DNA of 64,000 bases from Nitrospira sp. (GTDB lineage Bacteria; Nitrospirota; Nitrospiria; Nitrospirales; Nitrospiraceae), in assembly GCA_022843785.1 (NCBI GenBank), contig JALHMZ010000010.1, positions 1 to 64,000 of the forward strand, given 5' to 3'. Under the pieces are notes generated by a model. It was given only the letters and a program-made list of their open reading frames with translations, searched no databases and was not told the origin of the DNA. Position numbers and translations under genes: made by a program. Shown piece by piece: positions 39,543-49,391 of the stretch (position 1 is its first letter; each line of letters begins with the position of its first letter).

Positions 39543-39872
39543 CTATTTCATCTTCAGGCGGCCATATTCCCAGCGGCCGAGCACGCGATGATTGAGATGG
39601 TCGAGGATGTCAAAATTCACGAATCGGTCTGTGTCCGCAAGAAGAAAGCAATTCACGGTGCGCGCGAATCCCTCTTTCGCATCGAACGGCATCCGCGGGA
39701 ACGTGGAGCCGACAACGACTTTGGGTTCCTTGGGTGGCTTCCAATCGAGATCGACAAGGACCTCAATCTGTTGCGCTTGAATCAATTTCTGTCGGCAGGC
39801 CTCGGCTGAGTCGGCGGCGTCGGCTGTGGCGCTGAGTGCCATGACGATCAGCAATGTGAGTAGGAGCAGCAT
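39543..39872 (-). CDS. Secreted small protein (copy 2)
   Basis: Partner of 1224-1553: signal peptide and a two-Cys mature part. Confidence 0.7.
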   Translation of the reverse strand: MLLLLTLLIVMALSATADAADSAEACRQKLIQAQQIEVLVDLDWKPPKEPKVVVGSTFPRMPFDAKEGFARTVNCFLLADTDRFVNFDILDHLNHRVLGRWEYGRLKMK

Positions 39873-39888
39873 GCCTAGCCCTATCCAG

Positions 39889-40281
39889 TCACTTATTTAA
39901 TGGGATATTTTTCCCCGCGATAGCGGTGGCTTTCCAGCCACGGATGGTGCCGACTAGCTCGGCGTTGTAGGTGACCTCGATCTCTTTCAGGACAATGGTG
40001 CTCACATCGACCTGATACTGGTTGGCGGCTTTGGTGCGCAGCTCGGCATGGTGTGTCTCGTGATGGGGCAGGCTGGGAATCGACAGCGGCCACTGGTTGC
40101 ATTCCTGACGATGCTCAGAAAAGTCGCTATTGCCGCCTCGGCAGGCGACGACCGGGCCGAGCAGGACAGTGTCCGCCGTCCAGGTCCCAGCCGACGGAAG
40201 CATCAGCGTTGAGCGATTGGCGCAGCCAGATAGAAGCAGGATCGCGAATGGAATGAGGAATAGTGGCGGCATTCTGTTCAT
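39889..40281 (-). CDS. Putative lipoprotein (copy 2)
   Basis: Partner of 1570-1962: lipobox LSGC, Cys20. Confidence 0.75.
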   Translation of the reverse strand: MNRMPPLFLIPFAILLLSGCANRSTLMLPSAGTWTADTVLLGPVVACRGGNSDFSEHRQECNQWPLSIPSLPHHETHHAELRTKAANQYQVDVSTIVLKEIEVTYNAELVGTIRGWKATAIAGKNIPLNK

Positions 40282-40598
40282 GGCTCACCCGTGACGACGA
40301 TGCATCGCTGGCCGAATCCGAACAGGTACTGATCGCTGAGTGCAATGGAGTGGATGGCCCGGATCGGCTTAATGATCGGATTGATGTAGTTTCCATGGCG
40401 CTGAGCCGGGGGGCCTCCATTTTTTAGTGCGGTCTCGACGGTGCTGGTTCCTACCCCGATGCCGAACACGATGGGCGTGCATTCCTCCCCGATCAACGTG
40501 GGCTTGACGGCTGGATTGACGGGAGCGAGATGCGTATCGATGTTGAGGCACCCTGTGAGGAGTGCCAGTGAGAAGCCGAGGAGTATGCGCAGCGTCAT
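40278..40598 (-). CDS. TRL-like lipoprotein (copy 2)
   Basis: Partner of 1959-2279. In this copy the gene has no intact tRNA beside it. Confidence 0.72.
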   Translation of the reverse strand: MTLRILLGFSLALLTGCLNIDTHLAPVNPAVKPTLIGEECTPIVFGIGVGTSTVETALKNGGPPAQRHGNYINPIIKPIRAIHSIALSDQYLFGFGQRCIVVTGEP

Positions 40599-40780
40599 CG
40601 AGGCTCCTTTCTGGGTTGGCGACGGGCGCTACTCTACCACGTTCATCACTCGGAATGCGAATAGAGCTGGCTAATGCGCCAGGTGCTCAGCCACGCGCTA
40701 CTTTGGTATCCTACCGACTGGTTGAATCTCCCAGAGTCCGTTTGACCAGCGCACGGCCCGCCTGGGGCTGCCGGACCGGT

Positions 40781-41155
40781 CTATCCAACCGACGATTTCT
40801 TCTTGCCCCCTTTTTGATGATCTGGCAGCTGACTGCTCGAAGTTTCTGGCCGTACATATTTCGCGAGTTCTTCTCGCATGGCCTGCACATCACGCGACAA
40901 GGAAGTAACTTTGGCGTCTAAGTATTTTGTATTAGTGTTTAATTGTGTATCTGCTCGCAGGCCTTCTTGGATGTATCGTCTGATCAATCTTGCTCGTGAA
41001 ATGTCGTGCTGAATGGCCCGCTCGTCCAGCGCGCGCATCGTCTCCGGGTCAACCCGCACTGATATCGTCTCTTCTTTGTTCGTACTCACGCAGCCAAGTG
41101 TAGCCAAGTCATTGATTATATTCAATGATTGCAAAGCATTCTTTTGTGTTGACAT
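40781..41155 (-). CDS. RHH regulator, leftward (copy 2)
   Basis: Partner of 2462-2836; doubles the dose of the candidate lysogeny regulator. Confidence 0.75.
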   Translation of the reverse strand: MSTQKNALQSLNIINDLATLGCVSTNKEETISVRVDPETMRALDERAIQHDISRARLIRRYIQEGLRADTQLNTNTKYLDAKVTSLSRDVQAMREELAKYVRPETSSSQLPDHQKGGKKKSSVG

Positions 41156-41184
41156 GCGTAGCTCCTTTGATTACATTGCAATCA
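41126..41184. promoter_or_regulatory. Divergent promoter/operator region (copy 2)
   Basis: TGATTGCAA (41126-41134) and its inverse (41176-41184), with the TTGACA/TACATT promoter at 41149-41177. Confidence 0.5.
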
Positions 41185-41369
41185 TGCGAACGAGGCGACA
41201 ACTGAAAGATCGTAACGTCGTTTTTCGACTGTCTGATGCGGAAGTGGAGGTCCTTGACTCCATTGCTGAGCGTGAATCGCTGAGCCGTGCGCAAGTAATT
41301 CGTCGATTCATAAAAGACGGCCTTGAGCGCGATCAACCGGCGGCGCTTGCTGCCGCAGGAGGTCTTTGA
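41184..41369 (+). CDS. Small RHH regulator, rightward (copy 2)
   Basis: Partner of 2865-3050; start placed at the predicted transcript start. Confidence 0.72.
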   Translation: MRTRRQLKDRNVVFRLSDAEVEVLDSIAERESLSRAQVIRRFIKDGLERDQPAALAAAGGL

Positions 41370-41623
41370 TGCCGCGTCCAGTGTTGGATGAGCGCATGAC
41401 GATTCGGATTCCAGGAGAACTCCTGTCGGATTGCCTGGATGCGGCGTCCCGTCGGAACTGTTCACTGAACGATGTGGTGCTCGGTGCGTTAGAAAATGAA
41501 TTTGCCCGCATTCTGGCCTTCCGTGCTGATTACTACCGCGATCTTAGGCCCGTGCTGGCTGGTGAGCAATCCGACATTGTCAGACACTGTGCGCCAACGT
41601 CGGACGGCGAGGCACGTCGATGA
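41369..41623 (+). CDS. Third RHH-like protein (copy 2)
   Basis: Partner of 3050-3304, with AGGAGG before the ATG. Confidence 0.65.
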   Translation: MPRPVLDERMTIRIPGELLSDCLDAASRRNCSLNDVVLGALENEFARILAFRADYYRDLRPVLAGEQSDIVRHCAPTSDGEARR

Positions 41624-41907
41624 ATCTCACCGCTGCCGAACTCCTCACCCCTGATGATCTTTGCGCCGCGCTCAAGGTTTCGCGCCGCACGCTCGCCCGG
41701 CTGGTGGCCTGCGGGCTGCCGCCGGCCGTGACGGTGAATTCACGGCGGCGATATCGCCTGCCGGACGTGGAAGTGTGGCTGCGTGCACGCGAGGCTCGAT
41801 CGGTGCCGATGCGACGGCCCGTGCGGGTGGTCGATCCGACGGCGCTGGCGGATCTGCGCGAGATGGCGCGGACGTGGACGGCTCGGCCGATCCGGAGGGT
41901 GCGGTGA
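41620..41907 (+). CDS. Excisionase-like HTH_17 protein (copy 2)
   Basis: Partner of 3301-3588; winged-helix DNA binder. Confidence 0.65.
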   Translation: MNLTAAELLTPDDLCAALKVSRRTLARLVACGLPPAVTVNSRRRYRLPDVEVWLRAREARSVPMRRPVRVVDPTALADLREMARTWTARPIRRVR

Positions 41908-41912
41908 TGCAC

Positions 41913-41951
41913 GGTGCAAGGTTCAAGGAACAAGGTTCAAGGGGCAAGGGG
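41913..41951. repeat. CAAGG-type repeat array (copy 2)
   Basis: Partner of 3594-3632. Further copies lie at 42990-43013 and 43388-43413. Confidence 0.75.
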
Positions 41952-42048
41952 ATCGGCGGGCCAGCGCTTTTTTTGCCCAGCGAACCTGGGAGTTCCCCTG
42001 GTTCTGGTGCTGGCGGACCCTAGTCGCGAGTGGCGAAGGTGAGGAACT

Positions 42049-42258
42049 ATGACGATTGATGAACGGATTGCCGAGTGCGATCGGCTGGAATTGGGGCAGC
42101 GGGCAGAAGGGATCGGCCTGCGCGCGGCGAAGCTCGGCCAGGCCTGTTTTACCTACACGCGCGATCCGTATCTGCAGCAGCGGTTTGAGCAGGGCTGGCA
42201 GGACGGCCTGCATTTGGTGGCGATCGACCGGGGCGCGCGTGCATCACGCGGCTCATGA
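42049..42258 (+). CDS. Hypothetical protein (copy 2)
   Basis: Partner of 3730-3939. Confidence 0.6.
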   Translation: MTIDERIAECDRLELGQRAEGIGLRAAKLGQACFTYTRDPYLQQRFEQGWQDGLHLVAIDRGARASRGS

Positions 42259-42271
42259 ACGAGGGGGAACC

Positions 42272-42982
42272 ATGCGGACGTTGATTGTATTGTTCGGCTT
42301 GCTGAGTGTGCTGGCGGTGCCGGGCTGGTCACAGGCCGAATGCTATCTGGCGGGGGAGTTGCGGCACAACTTCTTTGCCAGACCGGCGGTCGATGGCACC
42401 TGGAAACAGGATCTCATCACCGGAGGTTCCGAGTTTAACGGGGATGCGATGGCCTGGGGTGCTGGTATCGGGTGCCGGATCACGGCCGGAGCGGATCTGT
42501 GGGTCACGCGCGGGTGGTCCGTGGAGATGGGCTACATGAATCTTGGCTCCGTGGAAGTCGGAGGACGATGGGTCTCCGATGAACACTACACGCAGGTGAT
42601 GGCACACGGAGAGGCCTGGCTCGATGGGCACGGTGTGAAGCCGAAGAGCTACACGTTTGTGGACCATATCGAGGGCGGGTATCTCCGCGCGTACAAGGCG
42701 CTCTACTCCTTCCACGGGCTTGAGCCGTATGCCTCGGTCGGCCTGTTCGGGGCGCAGCACACGCTGTCGAAGCAAAGTCGTGGCCGGTCGCATGACGTGT
42801 TCACGGGCACCCTCATCGGATTCACCGTAGGGGGCGGCGTGAAGTACGACCTCTATCGAGGGGTGACGCTGCGTGTGGGAGTCGAGTTGCTCCAGGCGTT
42901 GTCAGAGTCGAACCATCCACCGTCCAGCCAATTGACCACGGTGGGCGGTGGGATTGAAGTGCCGTTGTCGGGATGGTGGTGA
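42272..42982 (+). CDS. Outer-membrane beta-barrel protein (copy 2)
   Basis: Partner of 3953-4663: signal peptide, C-terminal Trp. Confidence 0.72.
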   Translation: MRTLIVLFGLLSVLAVPGWSQAECYLAGELRHNFFARPAVDGTWKQDLITGGSEFNGDAMAWGAGIGCRITAGADLWVTRGWSVEMGYMNLGSVEVGGRWVSDEHYTQVMAHGEAWLDGHGVKPKSYTFVDHIEGGYLRAYKALYSFHGLEPYASVGLFGAQHTLSKQSRGRSHDVFTGTLIGFTVGGGVKYDLYRGVTLRVGVELLQALSESNHPPSSQLTTVGGGIEVPLSGWW

Positions 42983-43015
42983 CGGGACCAGGTTCAAGGC
43001 GCAAGGGGCAAGGAT

Positions 43016-43231
43016 ATGCGCTGTGTGCGATGCGGGAAACCGAAGCAGGCGAATGAGTCGCCACAATGTTTGAAGTGCTCACATATCCGGAGCGGGGTCA
43101 GGCTGTTTGCCCGTAAACGCCAATTGGTGATTGCGGGGAACGTCCGGAAGTCGCTGGCGAATCGGTTGGCGCGGATCGGCATGACGCGGCTGTTGAATCA
43201 GTATCTGGGAGGATCTGCAATCCATGGCTGA
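43016..43231 (+). CDS. Small zinc-ribbon protein (copy 2)
   Basis: Partner of 4697-4912; CVRC/CLKC knuckles. Confidence 0.6.
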   Translation: MRCVRCGKPKQANESPQCLKCSHIRSGVRLFARKRQLVIAGNVRKSLANRLARIGMTRLLNQYLGGSAIHG

Positions 43232-43382
43232 ACGAACGGAATTGCTGGGGGCGACGCTGGTGCGCTGTGTGCCACGGCGGAATCGGCATCGGGCGGCGTG
43301 GTGTCCGGTGCGCGAGTCGATCGGGGCGGTGGGGTTGGCGCTGATCGGGGTGGCGGTGGGCGCGTTGCTGTTCGTCTGGTGA
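43224..43382 (+). CDS. Small membrane protein, 52 residues (copy 2)
   Basis: Partner of 4905-5063. Confidence 0.55.
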   Translation: MAERTELLGATLVRCVPRRNRHRAAWCPVRESIGAVGLALIGVAVGALLFVW

Positions 43383-43432
43383 GGGGATCAAGGGGCAAGG
43401 TTCAAGGGACAAGTGGATTGGTGAGGTGGAAC

Positions 43433-43558
43433 GTGAGTCGAGCGGAGATTGAAGAGGTGGTGCAGGTGCTCACGGACGACACCGAGCGCGGTGAGCGGCT
43501 GGCGCATGGGCTGCTGGGGGCGCTGGTGATTGTCTCGCTGCTGCTCGTGTGGTGGTGA
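43433..43558 (+). CDS. Small membrane protein, 41 residues (copy 2)
   Basis: Partner of 5114-5239, GTG start. Confidence 0.5.
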   Translation: MSRAEIEEVVQVLTDDTERGERLAHGLLGALVIVSLLLVWW

Positions 43559-43709
43559 TGGTTCGCCCGGCGGGAGGCCATCCCGCACGCCGTACGCAGA
43601 AGCGGCGTCGTGATCCCGCCGTCGATGCATGAAACCCGTCGGCGGCGGCATCGCGCTTCCGCTCTGGCGACTTGCGACTGGCGACTGGCCTCTTATGGCG
43701 GGAGAAGAA

Positions 43710-43784
43710 ATGCGGCCTGATTATGGACTCGCTTTTCGATGGTGGCTGGTGGCGATGGGCGTCTTCATCTGGTGGAGGACATGA
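43710..43784 (+). CDS. Trp-rich membrane peptide (copy 2)
   Basis: Partner of 5391-5465, preceded by the GCGACT repeat at 43666-43689. Confidence 0.4.
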   Translation: MRPDYGLAFRWWLVAMGVFIWWRT

Positions 43785-44068
43785 TGGAGCAGATTGAGGA
43801 GCGGCGGCGGATTCAGCCGGGGGATTGTTTGTACGTCTGTCTGCAAGATTTGGAGCGCGAGGCCTCGGAGCTGCGCTTATCCGATTTGCCTCGCCTGCGC
43901 CACTGGTCGTTCGCCTGTGCGGATCTTTTGGCACAGGTGCCGGATCAGGGGCAGCGGCTGGCCTGGGCCGACGCGCTCGGCCAGCGGATGAATCGCTTTG
44001 GCATCTCGCAGGAGCTGGTGATCGGGGAATTGCTGCGGCTGGCGCTGGCGGCGGAGGCGCGACGCTGA
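43781..44068 (+). CDS. Hypothetical helical protein (copy 2)
   Basis: Partner of 5462-5749. Confidence 0.6.
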   Translation: MMEQIEERRRIQPGDCLYVCLQDLEREASELRLSDLPRLRHWSFACADLLAQVPDQGQRLAWADALGQRMNRFGISQELVIGELLRLALAAEARR

Positions 44069-44280
44069 TGAGTGGTGTCGCTCCAAATCTGACGCCGCGT
44101 GATCGGCAGGTGGTGCGGGGGCTGTGGGATGGGCTGTCGCCGAAAGAAGTGGCGGGTGGCTTGGGGTGTTCGCATCAGGCAATCAAAGATCACATGCGGC
44201 GCATCCGGAACAAGAACGGCGCGCGGTCGACGATTGCGCTCTTGCGGCGCTGTCTGCAAGCGGGGGTGTTGACGCCATGA
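44068..44280 (+). CDS. Stand-alone LuxR-type HTH protein (copy 2)
   Basis: Partner of 5749-5961; single GerE domain. Confidence 0.72.
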   Translation: MSGVAPNLTPRDRQVVRGLWDGLSPKEVAGGLGCSHQAIKDHMRRIRNKNGARSTIALLRRCLQAGVLTP

Positions 44281-44609
44281 CCCCATCACAACAGGCCGCG
44301 CTGGAGCAGGTGGCGCGAGAGTGGCTGACTGAAAGAGGACTCTGCAACGCAGCGTCATTGAACGGGCGCTATCCATTGATGGGCGACATTACATCTCTAG
44401 CAACCCTCCTCGCCGCCCAGCGCGTGGCGCTGCTGGAGGAGGTGGTACATATCCAATGTCTAAAGTGCAAATTCATAGACCAATACAGTCCGGCTGTCGT
44501 GGAGGTTGGGCAATGGATGCATCAGCATATTCTCAGCAAAACATGCACCCTGTGTGATGCTGAGCGAATTCATAAATATAAGAAAGCCCAGGGGGTGTTG
44601 ACGCCATGA
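44277..44609 (+). CDS. CxxC-pair protein in 19-base repeat cassette (copy 2)
   Basis: Partner of 5958-6290; flanking repeats at 44262-44280 and 44591-44609. Confidence 0.6.
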   Translation: MTPSQQAALEQVAREWLTERGLCNAASLNGRYPLMGDITSLATLLAAQRVALLEEVVHIQCLKCKFIDQYSPAVVEVGQWMHQHILSKTCTLCDAERIHKYKKAQGVLTP

Positions 44610-44770
44610 TGTCGCTCTTCGGCTGTGTGCACGATCAGCCGGTGCTGTGGTGGCTGTTGGCGGGGTGGATTGTGGTGTTGGTGTTCGTGGTGTTGTTTGG
44701 CCTCGGCTCTATGCTCGGGGCGGATCGCTGGGCGGGGCGTCACTCAACGGCTGACAAACGGAGGGGGTGA
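44606..44770 (+). CDS. Small membrane protein, 54 residues (copy 2)
   Basis: Partner of 6287-6451. Confidence 0.55.
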   Translation: MMSLFGCVHDQPVLWWLLAGWIVVLVFVVLFGLGSMLGADRWAGRHSTADKRRG

Positions 44771-44772
44771 GC

Positions 44773-44979
44773 ATGGGGATGACGACGGAACATTTGGGAC
44801 GCGAATTAGCCCGGCAAATCCACATGCTGGCGGCGCTGAAGGATCAGCGGAAGGAAACGCTGAAAGACTTCGGCATGCGCGAGCAGGCGATTTTGAAAGA
44901 GATCAACCGGCTGGCGCTCGATGTGCGCACGGGGCAATCGACTATGTTTTCGAATGATGCCCACGGGTCCGGAGGCTAG
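44773..44979 (+). CDS. Coiled-coil protein (copy 2)
   Basis: Partner of 6454-6660. Confidence 0.55.
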   Translation: MGMTTEHLGRELARQIHMLAALKDQRKETLKDFGMREQAILKEINRLALDVRTGQSTMFSNDAHGSGG

Positions 44980-44980
44980 C

Positions 44981-45223
44981 ATGCCGGTGACGGATCGGGC
45001 GGTGGATCGGGCGATTCGCGCGAATCGGGTCTTGCTCTTGAGTGAGCAGGCGACGACGTTGCGCCGGTGTCTGGGCTGTGAGTGTTGGTTTCATTCGACG
45101 GGGCCGGATCACCGGCAATGCAATCGCTGCAAGGGCAACTTCCGGTCTGTCCGGCGCGGGACGGTGGTGGGGGAGCCGATTCGGAGTGCGCGGCGGAGTC
45201 GTGCGATATGGCCGGAGGACTGA
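44981..45223 (+). CDS. Small zinc-finger protein (copy 2)
   Basis: Partner of 6662-6904; CLGC/CNRC. Confidence 0.6.
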   Translation: MPVTDRAVDRAIRANRVLLLSEQATTLRRCLGCECWFHSTGPDHRQCNRCKGNFRSVRRGTVVGEPIRSARRSRAIWPED

Positions 45224-45750
45224 GCTGTCCCCGCTGCGCGGGGCTGTTGCTGCCGGATGCGGACGATGCGGCCTATGCCAAGTGTGTGGCCTGTGGGAGA
45301 TCCTGGACGCCGGAGCAGGTGGCGCGGCCTCAAGCGGTTGCGGCTCACAGCGAGCCGCTGGTGGGGCCTGAGCTGCAACAGGAAGGGGGAACGATGGGGA
45401 AGTGGACTCCGGAAGCCCGTGCCAAACACCAGCAGCGCATGAAGGACATCTGGGCCAAGAAGCGTACAGGGGGGGGCACGGCTCAGCCTGGCGAGGACGC
45501 GGCGTCGGAACGGTGTGGCGTGGCGGGCTGCAAGAAGCCGAGGCGGGACGATTCGACGCAGTGCGAGCGGCATTACCAGAAATCGCTGCGGAACAATCTC
45601 AAGTATCGGGAAAAAACCAAGAAGGCGCTGAACGGGAGCGGGACCGATTGGAAATCACAGGCACTGTCGGCGCTGGTCTCGCAGCGTGAGACGTTGACGG
45701 CCAAGATTCAGGAGATCGACACGGTGATGACGGCGATTCAGGGGATGTAG
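45208..45750 (+). CDS. Zinc-ribbon / basic protein (copy 2)
   Basis: Partner of 6889-7431; internal start candidate at 45394. Confidence 0.55.
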   Translation: MAGGLSCPRCAGLLLPDADDAAYAKCVACGRSWTPEQVARPQAVAAHSEPLVGPELQQEGGTMGKWTPEARAKHQQRMKDIWAKKRTGGGTAQPGEDAASERCGVAGCKKPRRDDSTQCERHYQKSLRNNLKYREKTKKALNGSGTDWKSQALSALVSQRETLTAKIQEIDTVMTAIQGM

Positions 45751-45762
45751 GAGGGGCGCGGA

Positions 45763-45912
45763 ATGCGGCTCGGGGATTGGGTGGTGACGGTGAGTCTGGC
45801 GCTGAATGTGGCTTCGATGCTGGCGTATGCCTGGCAAGGCCACTGGCCCTATGTGCTCTACTTTCTCGGCGCGGTGGCGATCAACTCGTCGATCATCTGG
45901 GGGCTGCGGTGA
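45763..45912 (+). CDS. Small membrane protein, 49 residues (copy 2)
   Basis: Partner of 7444-7593. Confidence 0.55.
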   Translation: MRLGDWVVTVSLALNVASMLAYAWQGHWPYVLYFLGAVAINSSIIWGLR

Positions 45913-46175
45913 AGAATAAACTGATCGATCTGAACAATCATTTGTTCGAGCAGCTGGAACGGCTGAACGACGAGAGCATGACCCCGGAGCAAATCGCCAA
46001 AGAGGTCACCCGGACCGATGCCATGGTGAAGGTGAGTGAGCAGATCATCTCGAACGCGACCATCGCGTTGCGGGGCGCGGAGCTGCTCGCTGAATACGGG
46101 GGAACAGGCAAATTCGAGCACATGTTGCCGATGGTGGGGAGTGACCCCAAGGTCATCGAGGGCCCCAAGAAATGA
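45909..46175 (+). CDS. Conserved phage helical protein (copy 2)
   Basis: Partner of 7590-7856, GTG start. Confidence 0.65.
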   Translation: MKNKLIDLNNHLFEQLERLNDESMTPEQIAKEVTRTDAMVKVSEQIISNATIALRGAELLAEYGGTGKFEHMLPMVGSDPKVIEGPKK

Positions 46176-46810
46176 GAGGCCGGACTATTCCGTACTCGCC
46201 CGAGGAACTGGCCTGGATCAAGGATTATGCAGCTCTGCCGCGCCGTGCGGCGCATGCCGCGTTCTGTGAGCGATTTAGGCGCACGGACATCAGTCTCGAC
46301 AATTTCAAGGCGCTGTGCACGAGAAACGGCTGGACCACCGGCCGCACCGGGTGCTTCCCCAAAGGCCACGCGCCAGCCAATAAGGGGCAGCGGATGCCCT
46401 ATCATCCTAACAGCGCGAAGACCCAATTCAAGAAGGGCGAATTACCCCACAACACAAAATTTCTCGGCCATGAGCGCGTGACAATCGATGGCTATGTCGA
46501 AATCAGCGTGGCAGAAACCAACCCGCATACAGGCTTCGGACGCCGGTACATGCTCAAACACCGATATCTGTGGGAACAGCATCATGGCCCCGTTCCCGAT
46601 GGACACTGCCTGAAATGTCGCGACGGGAACCGGCTCAATACGGACCCGTCGAATTGGGTGGCGATCCCGCGTGCCTTGTTGCCATTTCTGAATGGGCACC
46701 GTGGGCCGCACTACGACCAGGCCGCGCCGGAAGTGAAGCCTGCCATCCTCACGCTGGCGAAGCTGAAACACGCCCGCTTTTCAAAAACCACTGCGAAGGA
46801 GATGCGATGA
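46172..46810 (+). CDS. HNH endonuclease family protein (copy 2)
   Basis: Partner of 7853-8491. Confidence 0.78.
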   Translation: MRGRTIPYSPEELAWIKDYAALPRRAAHAAFCERFRRTDISLDNFKALCTRNGWTTGRTGCFPKGHAPANKGQRMPYHPNSAKTQFKKGELPHNTKFLGHERVTIDGYVEISVAETNPHTGFGRRYMLKHRYLWEQHHGPVPDGHCLKCRDGNRLNTDPSNWVAIPRALLPFLNGHRGPHYDQAAPEVKPAILTLAKLKHARFSKTTAKEMR

Positions 46811-48381
46811 ATGACATCCGGAGTGTCAATCAGGAGGGTGTGACGCCTATGGAGACCACGCGGTACCGGTATGCGGAGATCGATAGTCAGGCCGTGCGCG
46901 AGTCAGTGCATAACCCTCGCCGGCATTTCGACGAGGCGAAGCTGAAGGAGTTGGCCGACAACATCGGCCAGGTCGGCATTCTGACGCCGCTGATCGTGCG
47001 GCCGGATCCGGATTCCACACCGAAGGCGCCGCGGTACGAAATCGCCGCCGGGCATCGCCGGTACCGGGCGGCGAAATTGGCGAAGCTGTCGGTGCTGCCC
47101 TGTCTCGTGCGGGAGATGAGCGATCAGGAGTTCATGGAGGTGCTCAACATTGAGAACCTGCAGCGTGAAGGCCTGCATCCGCTCGATGAGGCGAAGGGCT
47201 ACGAGATGCTGCTGGCGGCGCCGTACAAGATGAGCGTCGAGCGGATCGCCGAGAAGGTGGGGCGGTCGGACAAGTATGTCTACGATCGCGTGAAGCTCTT
47301 GCAGCTTAACAAAGAGGCGCGCGGGCTGTTTTGGGCGGGGCAGATCGAGGCGGGGCACGCGATCCTGCTGGCGCGGCTCACGCCTGAGCAGCAGGCACAG
47401 GTGATCGGGACGAAGGCCAACACGTACCAGGATGGAGGCCTGTTGCAGGTGTCGCATGATCTCTATGCGGAGGATGACGGCCGCGACGAGCCGGACTACA
47501 AGGCGGTGAGCGTGCGCGAGCTGGAATCGTGGATCAAGCGCCATATCCGCTTCAATGCGACGAAGGCCGATAGTTTTCTCTTCCCCGAGACCGTGGAGAA
47601 GGTGACAGAGGCGACGGAGGGCAAGAAGAAGATCATCGAAATCACGCGGGAATATCTGGCGAGCGATGAAGTCCGCCAGGCAGGCGATACTCGAGTGTAC
47701 GGGGAACGCGCGTGGAAGCGGGCCGATGGGCAAGAGGGATCCAAGACGTGCGAGCGATCGGTGCTCGGCGTCATCGCGTCTGGCCATGGACAAGGGCAAG
47801 CGTTCCAGGTCTGCATCAACAAAGACCGCTGCACGGTGCATTGGGGCGCCGAGATCAAGGCCCGGGAGAAACGGGCAAAGGCGACGCCGGAGGAACGGGC
47901 ACAGGTCGATGCCTCCCGTGAGGCGCAACAAAAGAAACAGCAAGAGGATTACGAGCGAGAGCAGCGGAAGCGTGCGGAGTGGACGAAGCTCTTGCCCGCG
48001 ATCATGACAGTCGTGGAATTCAAGCTAAAGACCATCTCGACGAAGGCGACCGGGCCGCTCGCCGATTTGTTGATTGAGCCCTTGAGTGGTTGGGGGCGCG
48101 CCAAGACTTCGCTGAAGCGCGGGACCACAGCTGATGACCTGATCCGGTATCTGGCAGCTCTGGCCATCGGCAATCAGGTGCGGCAGTGGGATGCGTATGA
48201 GAAATTTCCCAAGGTGGCGAAGGCGCTCGGCATCGATCTGTCGTCAGTTCTGCCGGCAAAGCCCGTGCAGACGTCTGCAGAGGATGCGGAGGAGGAGGAA
48301 GTCCGGAGAGAAAACCGCAGGGGAAATGCGAAAGGGCAGGCGATCGAGAAGCGCCGGGGGAAGAAAGGCAAGGCGGCGTAA
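46807..48381 (+). CDS. ParB-like DNA-binding protein (copy 2)
   Basis: Partner of 8488-10062; ParB motifs NPRR, GHRRYRAA, ENLQRE. Confidence 0.82.
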   Translation: MNDIRSVNQEGVTPMETTRYRYAEIDSQAVRESVHNPRRHFDEAKLKELADNIGQVGILTPLIVRPDPDSTPKAPRYEIAAGHRRYRAAKLAKLSVLPCLVREMSDQEFMEVLNIENLQREGLHPLDEAKGYEMLLAAPYKMSVERIAEKVGRSDKYVYDRVKLLQLNKEARGLFWAGQIEAGHAILLARLTPEQQAQVIGTKANTYQDGGLLQVSHDLYAEDDGRDEPDYKAVSVRELESWIKRHIRFNATKADSFLFPETVEKVTEATEGKKKIIEITREYLASDEVRQAGDTRVYGERAWKRADGQEGSKTCERSVLGVIASGHGQGQAFQVCINKDRCTVHWGAEIKAREKRAKATPEERAQVDASREAQQKKQQEDYEREQRKRAEWTKLLPAIMTVVEFKLKTISTKATGPLADLLIEPLSGWGRAKTSLKRGTTADDLIRYLAALAIGNQVRQWDAYEKFPKVAKALGIDLSSVLPAKPVQTSAEDAEEEEVRRENRRGNAKGQAIEKRRGKKGKAA

Positions 48382-48653
48382 TGCACAGCTGCCCGGAATG
48401 CGGCCAGGCCTGTGATTGTGGCGGGGACATCGACGATATGCTCTGGGGTGATGATTCGGAAGAGGCGCTCGCGTGTGAACACCTGTGCGGGCCGGAGATG
48501 GACGATCTGGAGGACCTGGGGATGCCGGGATTTGAGGACGACGGCCAGCCACGCTGCCGGATGTGTGGTTGCACGGAAGATCGGGCCTGTGACGGCGGGT
48601 GTGTCTGGGCTACGGCGGATCTCTGTAGCCGCTGTGTGGTGGTGGCGCAATGA
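48381..48653 (+). CDS. Cys-rich zinc-binding protein (copy 2)
   Basis: Partner of 10062-10334. Confidence 0.65.
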   Translation: MHSCPECGQACDCGGDIDDMLWGDDSEEALACEHLCGPEMDDLEDLGMPGFEDDGQPRCRMCGCTEDRACDGGCVWATADLCSRCVVVAQ

Positions 48654-48665
48654 GGTGTTGGCACT

Positions 48666-49391
48666 ATGAGTGTTGAGGCGATGACGTGGGCATTTACTGT
48701 GGACCTGAAACCGTGTCCCAAAAGTGTGCTGGTGGCGTTGGCGAATCGAGCCGATGAGGACGGGTACTGCTGGCCTGGCCTGGAGGATTTGGAGCGCCGC
48801 ACGGGATGGAAACGGCGGGCGATCCAGATGGCCATCAAACACCTGGTCGAGTGTCAGCTGATCACCGTCTCTCCACGGTTTCAGGCCTCCGCTCGACAGG
48901 ATTCAAACCTCTATCGGCTGGAGGTGGAGGGTGCACCACATGCACGGGGGAGGGTGCACCAGGTGCACGGGGAGGGTGCACCACATGCACGGGGGAGGGT
49001 GCACCAGGTGCACGGGGAGGGTGCACCACATGCACCCAAATCTTCATCCGAACAGTCATCTGAACAATCATCTGAACATTGTCCGGCTCGTCAGCCGGAC
49101 GGCGTAGATGCCTCGTGGTCCGTTGCGGAAGGGATTCTGGATTTTCTCAACCGCAAGACCGGACGGCGCTTCCCGGCACGGCACCCGAACAAAGATCCGA
49201 CCAAGAGCCTGCGGATGGTCCATGCGCTGCTCAAGCGAGGCTACACGGAGCAGCAGGTGCGGCAGGTGGTGGGGAATCGGTTGGTGCGGTGGGAGACGGA
49301 TGCGAAGATGAAAGAATTTCTGCGGCCGAAAACACTCTTCGGTCCTGAGAATTTCGAGCAGTATCTCGGCCAGGTGGGAGCGACCGGCTGA
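48666..49391 (+). CDS. Replication initiator (copy 2)
   Basis: Partner of 10347-11072; contains the second origin. Confidence 0.8.
   Translation: MSVEAMTWAFTVDLKPCPKSVLVALANRADEDGYCWPGLEDLERRTGWKRRAIQMAIKHLVECQLITVSPRFQASARQDSNLYRLEVEGAPHARGRVHQVHGEGAPHARGRVHQVHGEGAPHAPKSSSEQSSEQSSEHCPARQPDGVDASWSVAEGILDFLNRKTGRRFPARHPNKDPTKSLRMVHALLKRGYTEQQVRQVVGNRLVRWETDAKMKEFLRPKTLFGPENFEQYLGQVGATG
48929..49100. other. Putative replication origin (copy 2)
   Basis: Iterons start at 48929, 48952, 48974, 48997 and 49019; hairpin 49081-49100. Two origins 38.3 kb apart in the array could both fire on induction. Confidence 0.72.
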